Origin: Streptomyces ruber
GTDB lineage: Bacteria > Actinomycetota > Actinomycetes > Streptomycetales > Streptomycetaceae
NCBI RefSeq assembly: GCF_014648075.1
Contig: NZ_BMQK01000003.1
Span: 620,001-684,000 of the forward strand
Direction: 5' to 3'
DNA length: 64,000 nt
The translations under genes were made by a program, and so were the position numbers. The notes below the pieces were generated by a model that had not been told where the DNA came from, made no database searches, and saw only the letters and a program-made list of their open reading frames with translations. Below, in pieces: positions 16,631-25,000 of the stretch; position 1 is the first letter of the stretch; each line of letters opens with the position of its first letter.

Positions 16631-18201
16631 GGTGTCACCGGGGCGGTCGGGGCGAGGTGGTCGGTGAGGAAGGCGCGCAGCGGGGCGCGGTGGACCTCCT
16701 CGCTGTCCCACTCGTTCTCCAGGTTCTCCGTGATGTGGTGCTCGGAGACGAACTCGCCGCCCCGGTACCAGCGGACGACCGGGTGCAGGTAGCGGCCGTC
16801 GAGCCCGGCCACGTCCTGCTGGGACTTGCGGCCCGCGGTGACGTCGAAGGGGTCCACCCGGTCGTGGTCCGCGCCGTACTCCAGGGTGATCACCGCGTGG
16901 GCGTCCACCTTCCCGAAGTCGCCCTCGCGCACGGCGTCCGGCACGTGGCGGACGGGCACCTCCTCGGCGTAGCGCATGGTGCCGTCCGGGGCGACGAGCA
17001 GCACGTCGCCGAGGACGGCGAACTGCTGCCACAGCGCGGAGGACCGGTTGACGCGGGTGATGACCGCGTCGACGGCCCGTTCCGTGGCGTCCCCGAGCTC
17101 CGTGACCGGCCAGTCCTCGCCGTGGTGGCGCTTGCGCAGCGCACGGTGCAGGGCGCGGACCGTGTAGCGGAACCCGTGGATGAACCCGGTGGTGGACTTC
17201 TTGAAGTCGGGGCCCTGCGTGATGGTCCCGGCGAAGTACAGGCCGGGCACGTTGACCGACTCGCCGACGGGCGTGAGCGCCGGGAAACGGTCGTCGACGA
17301 TCAGGTCCGGTACACAGCCGTCGTCGAAGATCGAGGTGTCGAACCGGAAACCGGTCGCGACGATCACCCGGTCGTAGCGGATGTGCTTGACCACCTCGTC
17401 GACCCGCTCGAAGGCCACCGGCACGCGGAAGCCGTCGCCCTCGCGCCGGATCTCGACCACCCGGCCGTCCAGGAGCGCGTTCTGCGACTTGAGCTGGTAG
17501 CTGTCCAGGAAGTTGTTGTTCACCGCGCGCAGATGCCCGACGTAGTGCGACTGCCACGCCATCCGCAGCGAGCCCGAGCCGACGACGTGGATGACCGCCG
17601 CGGTCTCCATCAGGCTGTCGGCCGTCTCGAAGGCCGAGTTGCCCCGCCCGATGATCAGCACCCGCTGACCGGTGAAGGACTCCGGGTCGGGGTCGAACGT
17701 GTCGTAGCGCTCGGCGAGTTCGATGCCCGGGACCGGCGGTACGTTCGGCTGGGACACGCCGGTGGCGACCACCAGACGCCGCGCCCGCCGTGTCGTCCCG
17801 TGCTGATCGGTGACGGTGAACCCGTCACCGTCGCGGGCCACCTTCCGCACGGCGGTGTCGTACTCCACCCGCACCCCGGTCCGGGCGGCGAAGTCCGACA
17901 GGTAGCGGACCATGTCGTCGGCCGGCGGGAAGTACCGCGGGCTGTACCGGGTGAACAGCAGCTCCGGGTCGTCGGTCAGCAGGGAGTTCCAGTCCATCCG
18001 CAGCCGCAGCTCCGGATCCTCGTATCCGGTGTGCACCTTGTTGATCGAGATGAGTTGGCGGTGCCGGGGGAACCGGGTGAAGAACGCGCCCGGACCGCTG
18101 CCGCGCTCCAGAACGACGTAGTCCGCACCGTCACGCTCCAGGAAGGAGGCGAGCTGCAGTCCCGCGGGTCCCGCTCCGATGATCAGATAGTCGTGCGCCA
18201 T
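16627..18201 (-). CDS. FAD/NAD(P)H flavin monooxygenase 2
   Basis: This is the paralogue of flavin monooxygenase 1, with the same opening (DYLIIGAGPAGLQLA), NADPH site (VLIIGRGNSAFETA), NNNFLDSYQLKSQNA block and PGLYFAGTITQ. It is the first gene of a leftward operon joined by 4-bp overlaps to the hydroxy-acid oxidase, P450 and antiporter. I choose the ATG at 18201, not one six codons further upstream, because it matches the start of its paralogue and has the same leaderless layout: TAGCTT ends 7 nt before the ATG and the palindrome ends 22 nt before it. Two near-identical monooxygenases in divergent operons may act on successive positions or form a pair. Confidence 0.86.
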   Translation of the reverse strand: MAHDYLIIGAGPAGLQLASFLERDGADYVVLERGSGPGAFFTRFPRHRQLISINKVHTGYEDPELRLRMDWNSLLTDDPELLFTRYSPRYFPPADDMVRYLSDFAARTGVRVEYDTAVRKVARDGDGFTVTDQHGTTRRARRLVVATGVSQPNVPPVPGIELAERYDTFDPDPESFTGQRVLIIGRGNSAFETADSLMETAAVIHVVGSGSLRMAWQSHYVGHLRAVNNNFLDSYQLKSQNALLDGRVVEIRREGDGFRVPVAFERVDEVVKHIRYDRVIVATGFRFDTSIFDDGCVPDLIVDDRFPALTPVGESVNVPGLYFAGTITQGPDFKKSTTGFIHGFRYTVRALHRALRKRHHGEDWPVTELGDATERAVDAVITRVNRSSALWQQFAVLGDVLLVAPDGTMRYAEEVPVRHVPDAVREGDFGKVDAHAVITLEYGADHDRVDPFDVTAGRKSQQDVAGLDGRYLHPVVRWYRGGEFVSEHHITENLENEWDSEEVHRAPLRAFLTDHLAPTAPVTP

Positions 18202-18223
18202 GGCCCGGAAGCTATCCACCCGT

Positions 18224-18241
18224 TCTCAGAGCGCTCTGAGA
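18224..18241. promoter_or_regulatory. Perfect 18-bp palindromic operator between divergent operons
   Basis: TCTCAGAGCGCTCTGAGA is its own reverse complement. Leftwards it is followed by 9 nt, TAGCTT, 7 nt and the ATG of flavin monooxygenase 2. Rightwards it is followed by 9 nt, TATGTT, 6 nt and the GTG of the MIO lyase. It would cover the -35 region of both leaderless promoters, so a bound repressor should block both. No candidate repressor gene adjoins it. Confidence 0.85.
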
Positions 18242-18262
18242 TTCCCCGCCTATGTTTCCGGC

Positions 18263-19783
18263 GTGCTCACCACCACGGACACCGTCACGCTCACCGGCCC
18301 CCTGGATCCCGCCGCCCTGCGCCGCGCGGCGGCACCGCTCACCGTCACCGTGGACGCCGAGGCCCGCGCGCGCGTCGAGCGCGGCCGGAGCGCCTTCCGC
18401 GCCCTGCGGCAGGGCGACGGCGGCGAGGAGCGCCGGATCTACGGCGCCGACACCGGCTTCGGCGCCCTCGTCGGCTACGCCGGCCGCAGCGACGAGGCCG
18501 ACCAGTGCGACAACACCCTGGCCCACCTCGGCGCCGGTCAGGGCCCCGACCTGCCGCACGACATCGTGCGCGCCGCCCTGCTGCTGCGCACCCGGTCCCT
18601 CGCCCAGGGGTACTCCGGGGTGTCCGCCGAGGTCGTGGAGCGGCTCGCCGCGATGTTCGGCACGACGTTCACGCCCGCCGTCCCCCGGTACGGCTCCGTC
18701 GGCGCGAGCGGCGACCTCGTCCCGCTCGCCTACGCCACCCAGGCGCTGCGCGGCCGGGGCCACGCCCACCTGGACGGCCGCCGCCTGCCGGCCGCCGAGG
18801 CGCTGGCCGCCGCCGGGCTGCGCCCGCTCGTCCTGGACGGCCGTGACGCGCTCGCCCTCGTCAACGGCACCTCCGTCACCACCGCGGCCCTCGCCCTCGC
18901 CCACGACACCGTCCGCGCCGCGCACCGCGCCCTCACCGCCCTCACCTGTCTGCTCGCCGACCTCCTCGGCTGCGACCCCGGCTTCCTCGACGAGGACCTG
19001 CTGCGCGCCTACGGCCACCCCGGCGCGGCCGACGCCGGTGCCCGCATGCGGCGGACGCTCGCCGGTACGGTGCCCTCCGGCACCCGGCCGCTGCAGGAGC
19101 CGTACAGCATCCGCTGCGCCCCGCAGCTGCTCGGCGCGGCGGAGGACGCGCTGCGTTACGTGGACGGCGTGGTCGCCGCCGACCTCGGCGGGGTCAGCGA
19201 CAACCCGCTGTTCTTCCCCGAGGGCACCGAGGGCGAGAGGCCGGGCAAGGTGGTGCACGGCGGGAACTTCTTCGGGCAGCCCGCCGCGTTCGCCGCCGAC
19301 CTGCTCGCGAACGTCACCGCCCAGCTGGGCAACCTCGCCGAACGCCAGCTGGACCTGCTGGTGGACCCGGCGCGCAACGGGGGGCTGCCGCCGATGCTCG
19401 CCACCGCGCCGGGCCTCCAGCACGGACTGCAGGGCGTCCAGCTGGCCACCACCGCGTTCGTCGCGGAGATCCGCCGCTGCGCGACACCCGCCGGCATGCA
19501 GAGCCTGCCGACCAACCTGCACAACCAGGACGTCGTCCCCTTCGGCACCCAGGCCGCCCTGCGCTCCCACGACATGGCGGAGCTGCTCGCCCTGCTGTGC
19601 GGGTCGCTCGCGCTCGGTCTGCGCCAGGCCGTCCACGTCGGGGCCCGCCGCCCCACCGCGCCCCGCTGCGGCGAACTCCTCGACGCCCTCGCCGACGCGA
19701 TTCCCCCGGTCGACCCGGACCGCCCGCTGGACGCGGACGTCCGCGCCGCGGCCCGCCTGCTGGTCACGTACGACCTGCCCTGA
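18263..19783 (+). CDS. MIO-type aromatic amino acid ammonia-lyase/aminomutase, probably tyrosine-specific
   Basis: This 506-residue protein belongs to the HAL/PAL/TAL family. Ala148-Ser149-Gly150 in GSVGASGDLVPLAY form the MIO cofactor; Tyr60 in RRIYGADTGFG is the catalytic tyrosine; QEPYSIRCAPQ and VSDNPLF are family blocks. At the ring-recognition site it has His88-Leu89 (TLAHLGAG), matching the His-Leu pair of tyrosine ammonia-lyase, not Phe-Leu (phenylalanine) or Ser-His (histidine). It should therefore make p-coumarate, or beta-tyrosine if an aminomutase. The GTG start at 18263 is favoured by the upstream TATGTT and palindrome. It is not near hut genes. Its 3' end overlaps the histidine kinase stop by 20 bp. 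Confidence 0.85.
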   Translation: MLTTTDTVTLTGPLDPAALRRAAAPLTVTVDAEARARVERGRSAFRALRQGDGGEERRIYGADTGFGALVGYAGRSDEADQCDNTLAHLGAGQGPDLPHDIVRAALLLRTRSLAQGYSGVSAEVVERLAAMFGTTFTPAVPRYGSVGASGDLVPLAYATQALRGRGHAHLDGRRLPAAEALAAAGLRPLVLDGRDALALVNGTSVTTAALALAHDTVRAAHRALTALTCLLADLLGCDPGFLDEDLLRAYGHPGAADAGARMRRTLAGTVPSGTRPLQEPYSIRCAPQLLGAAEDALRYVDGVVAADLGGVSDNPLFFPEGTEGERPGKVVHGGNFFGQPAAFAADLLANVTAQLGNLAERQLDLLVDPARNGGLPPMLATAPGLQHGLQGVQLATTAFVAEIRRCATPAGMQSLPTNLHNQDVVPFGTQAALRSHDMAELLALLCGSLALGLRQAVHVGARRPTAPRCGELLDALADAIPPVDPDRPLDADVRAAARLLVTYDLP

Positions 19784-21023
19784 CCGGGCGTGCCGACGGG
19801 AGAGGGGCGGGCGGGGGAGCGCACTCCGGGAGCCGGACGGTGAACCGGGCGCCGCGCCCCGGACGGCCGGCGGCGGCGACCGTGCCGCCGTGGTGCGTGA
19901 CGACCTCCCGCAGCAGCGCGAGTCCCAGCCCGTACCGGCCGCCGTCGCCGCTCCGGTGGAACCGCTCGAACAGCCGCTCCGCCTCGGCGGGTTCGAAGCC
20001 CGGTCCGGTGTCCGTGACGGTCAGCTCGACCGCGCCGCCGACGCGCACGAGCACCACCTCGATCCGCCCGCCCGGCGGGGTGTGGCCGATCGCGTTGGAC
20101 AGCAGCTCGCCGACGGCGCGGCGCAGCGCGGACTCGATGCCGTCGACGTACAGCGGATGCGGCGGGCCGTCCACGGTGACGGCGAGGCGGCCGTCCCGTG
20201 TCCGGTCCGCCTCCTCCGCGACCACCGACCGGGCCAGCGCCACCACGTCGACCGGCCGGTGCTCCGCCCGCCGTGCCGGACCCGCCGTGAGGCTCGCGGA
20301 CAGCAGCAGGTCGTCGATCACCTCGCCGAGCCGGCCGACCGAACCGGCCAGCCGGGCCAGCCCCTCGCGGTGCGGGGCCGGCAGGTCCTCGGCGGCCGCC
20401 TGCCGCGACAGCACCTGCACCCGGGTGTACACCTGGGTGATCGGGGTGCGCAGCTCGTGGCTGGCGTCCGTGACGAACCGGCGCTGCCGGGTGAGCGCCT
20501 CGGCCAGCGGGGCCACGGACAGCCGCCCGAGGACCACGCCGGTGACGGCCGCGGCGAGCAGACCGACCACCTCGGCGACGCCCAGCGCGTACCAGAGGTG
20601 GGCGCGGTCGGCCAGCTGGAAGCGCATGTCGAACACCGCCTGCACCACGTTGCCGTCCGCTCTGGCCTGCGTACGCACCAGGTAGACCGTGTTCTCGCGG
20701 CGCACGGTCCGCTCCACGGCCTCCCGGGTCCGGCGCACCTGGACGAAGTCGTCGCGCACCGGGAAGCCGGCCGGGGCGCCTGCGAGCGGGGTCACGCCGG
20801 GCGCGTACAGCCAGGTGCACCCCGGCGGGCTCGACAGATCGCCGCGCGCCGCGCCGTAGCGCAGCTCCCGCCGCACCTGCTCGTCCTGCGCCCGCGTCAT
20901 CACCGTGCTCGCGATGCCGCCGACGAGCGTGACCAGCAGCGTGATGATCGCGCCGGTGATCACGGCGATCCGCAGGCGCGCCCGGCGCACCACCGCCCAC
21001 TCCCCGCGCGCCGGCGCCCTCAC
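19764..21023 (-). CDS. Sensor histidine kinase
   Basis: This 419-residue kinase has one membrane helix at about 17-39 (LRIAVITGAIITLLVTL), an extracytoplasmic sensor of about 100 residues with one cysteine (PPGCTWLY), and a second helix at about 145-167 (YALGVAEVVGLLAAAVTG). The cytoplasmic part has the H-box FVTDASHELRTPITQ, N-box ELLSNAIGHTPPGG and G-boxes DTGPGFEP and YGLGLALL. There is no HAMP domain obvious between helix 2 and the H-box. The GTG start overlaps the stop of the response regulator (GTGA), so the two are co-translated. The signal is unknown; the position next to the NRPS suggests it controls that gene. Confidence 0.9.
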   Translation of the reverse strand: MRAPARGEWAVVRRARLRIAVITGAIITLLVTLVGGIASTVMTRAQDEQVRRELRYGAARGDLSSPPGCTWLYAPGVTPLAGAPAGFPVRDDFVQVRRTREAVERTVRRENTVYLVRTQARADGNVVQAVFDMRFQLADRAHLWYALGVAEVVGLLAAAVTGVVLGRLSVAPLAEALTRQRRFVTDASHELRTPITQVYTRVQVLSRQAAAEDLPAPHREGLARLAGSVGRLGEVIDDLLLSASLTAGPARRAEHRPVDVVALARSVVAEEADRTRDGRLAVTVDGPPHPLYVDGIESALRRAVGELLSNAIGHTPPGGRIEVVLVRVGGAVELTVTDTGPGFEPAEAERLFERFHRSGDGGRYGLGLALLREVVTHHGGTVAAAGRPGRGARFTVRLPECAPPPAPLPSARPVRAGRT

Positions 21024-21700
21024 AGCGTCCCCAACCGGTAGCCGAGTCCGCGGACCGTGCGCACCACCCGCCGGCCCAGCTTGCGGCGCAGGTAGTAGAC
21101 GTAGGTGTCGACGATGGACGTCGCCGGCGTCTCCTGGAACACCATCCGGCGCAGCTCCGCCCGCGAGTACACGGTGTCGGGGCGCGAGGCGAGCACCCAC
21201 AGCAGCGCGAACTCCCGTGCCGTGAGGGTGATCCGCCGCCCGTCGGCGAGCTCGACCTCGCGGTGGCCGACGTACAGGTGACCGGAGCCGATCCTGAGCG
21301 TGTCCGTGACGTCGAGCGCCCGTCTGCACAACGCCCGTATCCGGGCGCCCAGTTCGTCGATCTCGAACGGCTTGACGAGGTAGTCGTCCGCACCCGCGTC
21401 CAGTCCGTCGACCCGGTCGTGCACGCTGCCCATGCCGGTCAGCATCAGCACCGGCGTGCGCACCGCACGGGACCGCAGCCGGGCCAGCAGGTCGAGTCCG
21501 TCGAGCACCGGCAGCCGCCGGTCGACGACGAGCACGTCGTACTGCCGGGTGAGACCGAGGTGCAGGCCGCGCTGACCGTCGTGCGCGACGTCGACCGCGT
21601 ACCCCTCGTCCAGCAGTACATCGGAGAGCATGGTGACCAGCTCCCGGTCGTCGTCGACCAGTAGCAGTCGCCAAGGATGCCGTGCACGCTCCTTTGCCAT
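21020..21700 (-). CDS. OmpR-family response regulator
   Basis: This 226-residue regulator has a receiver domain (LLLVDDDRELV, phospho-acceptor Asp in VLVVDRRLPVLDG, LTGMG, conserved Lys in DDYLVKPFEI) and a winged-helix C-terminus (LTAREFALLWVLASRPDTVYSR to VVRTVRGLGYRLG). The ATG at 21700 follows GGGGAG by 8 nt. It is divergent from the NRPS across a 329-bp gap, which likely holds its targets. Autoregulation and control of the NRPS are inferences. Confidence 0.92.
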   Translation of the reverse strand: MAKERARHPWRLLLVDDDRELVTMLSDVLLDEGYAVDVAHDGQRGLHLGLTRQYDVLVVDRRLPVLDGLDLLARLRSRAVRTPVLMLTGMGSVHDRVDGLDAGADDYLVKPFEIDELGARIRALCRRALDVTDTLRIGSGHLYVGHREVELADGRRITLTAREFALLWVLASRPDTVYSRAELRRMVFQETPATSIVDTYVYYLRRKLGRRVVRTVRGLGYRLGTL

Positions 21701-22029
21701 CGTCCCACTCCCCTCACCCCCGTTCCCTGTCAACACCGTGGTGCCGCAACCGAGTTGCGGACCGGGTGCGGCCGAACGAGGACTCGATCGGCAAGATCAC
21801 GCTAGCGCGTGACCCCACCCGCGTTGCTTGAAAACGCAAATGTCGGTTCCGTTCTCCGTTCCGCCTCCCCGTTCCGCCCGGCTGTCTAGGCGTTTCCTTG
21901 GAGCGAACGCACAAGGCTGGAGAACGGGCGGCCGCGTCGCTTTGATCGTTCCGCGAGCCATGGCCAGAGCACCCACCCGCACCCGACCGCAGGCGCTTCG
22001 TGCCGTTCAGCCGAAGGAGCAGACGGAGC
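21701..22029. promoter_or_regulatory. Regulatory gap between response regulator and NRPS
   Basis: This 329-bp gap carries an AT-richer patch unusual for the window. Two inverted repeats are visible: TCACGC-TAGC-GCGTGA at 21797-21812 and GCGTT-7 nt-AACGC at 21821-21837. They sit about 200 bp upstream of the NRPS start and about 100-140 bp upstream of the regulator start. I cannot place -35/-10 boxes with confidence. No copy of the 18-bp palindrome was seen here, so the NRPS unit may be controlled separately. Confidence 0.5.
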
Positions 22030-25000
22030 ATGCACGTGGACGACCGCACCCTCGCGGAGACGACGTACGCCGCCCGAGAGTCCGCCCCCCAGCCTCCACC
22101 GCACCCGCTGACGCCCTACCAGAAGGACATCTGGGCCGCAGAGGCGCAGGCGCCGGGCAGCACCCAGTTCCTCGCGGTCATGCACCAGAGGCTGAACGGC
22201 CCCGTGGACGCCGGACTCCTGCGCGCGTCCTTCGCCCACGTCCTGCGGCGCCACGACACCTTCCGGCTGCGCTTCGGGGAACGGGACGGCGTGCCCTTCC
22301 AGTGGCTCGCCGGCAGCCCCGGCGCGGAGCGCGGCGACGACGCCGTGGACCTGGTCGACCTCTCCTCGCGGGCCGACCCGCGGGCCGCCGTCCGGGCCCG
22401 CGTCGACCACGCGCTGGCCGTCCCGTTCGAGACGCACGGCCGGCCCCTGTTCCGGGCCGAGGTCCTCGTCGAGAGCGGAACCGTCCACCACCTCCTGCTC
22501 AAGTGCCACCACCTGGTCGTCGACGGCTGGGCCGTGGACCGGCTGCGCAACCAGGTGCTGGAGGAGTACACCGCCCGGTCGCGGGGCGAGTCCCGTACGG
22601 CGGCCGCCCCCGAGCCGTCCCCGCTGGACGTGGCCGACGCACGCGCCCCCTACTTCGGCTCCCCGGAGTACCAGGAGGACCTGTCCTTCCACCGCGGCGC
22701 GCTCGCCGGCGCGGAACCCAGCTTCTTCCCGCGCAGCTCGCCCTCGGCCGGAGGGCACGTCGGCAGGCACTCCTTCACACTTCCCGGGCATCTTGTCGAG
22801 CGGATGAAGCTGGACGGCGGCACGCCCTCCGCGTACCTGCTGGCCGCCCTCGGCGTGTACCTGGCACGGGTCCACCGGACCGACCACGTCGTGGTCGGTG
22901 TGCCCCTGCTGAACCGCCGCACCCGGGCCGAACTCGCGGTCGCCGCCACGTACGCCAACACCCTTCCCCTGCGCATCGACGTCCCCGAGGACAGGACGCT
23001 CGCCGACGTCGCCCGCTGCGTACGGGAGTCCCTCGGCGCCCTCCAGGAGCACCAGCGCGTGCCGGCCGGGGACGTCATCAGGGACTTCGCGGCCGGCGGT
23101 GGGCGCGACCGGCGGCTGTTCGACGTCACGTTCTCCTACATGATGCTGAAGCAGCGGGTCACCCCGGAGGGCGTCGAGGCCGAGCCCCCGGTCCACCTCG
23201 CGCCGCCGCACGACCAGGAGGCGCTCGCCCTCCACGTCACGGGCTTCCCCGGCACCAAGGACCTGACCGTCGAACTGTGCCACGCGACCGGTGTGTTCGA
23301 CGCGGACCTCCCCATCGGCTCGGTGGCCGGACACCTCACCGAACTCGTCACCCGCGGCCTGGCCGAACCCGGCCGGCCGGCCCGGGAGCTCCCGCTGCTC
23401 ACGCCCGGCGAGCGGGAGACGCTCTCGGACCTCGGCCGGGGACCGCGCGTGCCGTACGCCGCCGGCAGCACCCTGCACGGCCTGTTCGAGGAGCAGGCGC
23501 GGCGCACACCGGACCGGCCCGCGGTCCTGGCGGCCGACGGGACGGTGCTCACGTACGCCGGACTCGACGCCCGCGCGGGCCGGGTCGCCCGTGCGCTGAG
23601 ACGGCGCGGCGTCGGGCCGGACGACCGGGTGGCCCTGCTGGCGCGACGGGGACCGCGGCTGCTCGTCGGACTGCTGGGCGTGCTGAAGGCCGGCGGCGCG
23701 TACGTGCCGGTCGATCCCGCGTACCCGGCGGAGCGCATCGCCCACATGATCACCGACAGCGGGGCCGGGGCGGTGCTGGCCGACGACGGCGAGCTCGACC
23801 TCGCGAGGGCCGCCGTCCCGGCGCAGGTCCCGGTCCTGCCGGTGGGGGACCTCTCGGAGGGGCGGTCCGGGCCGGTACCGTCCGAGCCGGCACCGTCCGG
23901 GCCGGGGGAGCCCGCCGCCACGGCGCGCGACCTCGCGTACGTCATCTACACGTCCGGCTCCACGGGACGGCCCAAGGGTGTGGCGGTCGAGCACCACTCG
24001 GTGGTCAACCGCCTCGCCTGGATGCAGCGGGCCTACCCGATCGGCCCCGGCGACGTCGTCCTGCAGAAGACGCCCGCCACTTTCGACGTGTCGGTGTGGG
24101 AGCTGCTGTGGTGGGGCCAGGCGGGCGCCGCCGTGGCGCTGCTGGAGCCGGACGGCGAGAAGGACCCGCTGCTCATCCTGAAGTGCGTCGCCGAACGCGG
24201 GGTGACCGTCCTGCACTTCGTGCCGTCCATGCTCGGCCCGTTCCTCGACGCCCTGGAGGAGCGCCCGGAGCTGCTGGCCGGCGTACGGACGCTGCGGTAC
24301 GTCTTCTGCAGCGGCGAGGCGCTGCCGCCCGCCCGCGTCGAGCAGTTCCACCGCGTCCTCGGCACCGGGACGGAGCAGGGCGGACCGCCCGTGCTGGTCA
24401 ACCTGTACGGGCCGACGGAGGCCACGGTCGACGTGTCGGTGTACGAGTGCCGGGTCCCGGAGGCCGGACCCGTCACCCGGGTCCCGATCGGACGGCCCAT
24501 CGACAACATCGACCTGCACGTCATGGACGAGAGCGGCCTGCGGCAGCCCGTCGGCGTCCCCGGCGAGCTGTGGATCGGCGGCGTCGGCGTGGCCCGCGGC
24601 TACCTCGGCCGGCCCGAGCTGACCGCGGCGAAGTTCCTCGCCGACCCGGACGTCCCCGGCGGCCGGCTGTACCGCACGGGCGACCTGGTGCGGTGGCTCT
24701 CCGACGGGAACCTCGAATACCTGGGCCGGATGGACGGGCAGGTGAAGATCCGGGGCAACCGCGTCGAACTCGGCGAGGTCGAGGACGCGCTGCGCCGCCT
24801 GCCGGGGGTACGCGACGCCGTCGCCGCGCTGCGCGTCCGCGCGGACGGGGAGAGCTTCCTCGCGGGCTACTACGTACCCGACGAGGGACCCGGCCGGGGG
24901 AGCGCCCCCGACCCGCGGGACCTGCGCGAGCGACTGGCCGAGCGGCTCCCGCAGTTCATGATCCCGTCCCGGCTCGTCGCGGTGGACCGGATACCGCTCG

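Noticed and set aside
18224..18241. Palindrome as a terminator hairpin
   Set aside because: It lies between divergent starts, has no loop, and is spaced identically to two promoters.
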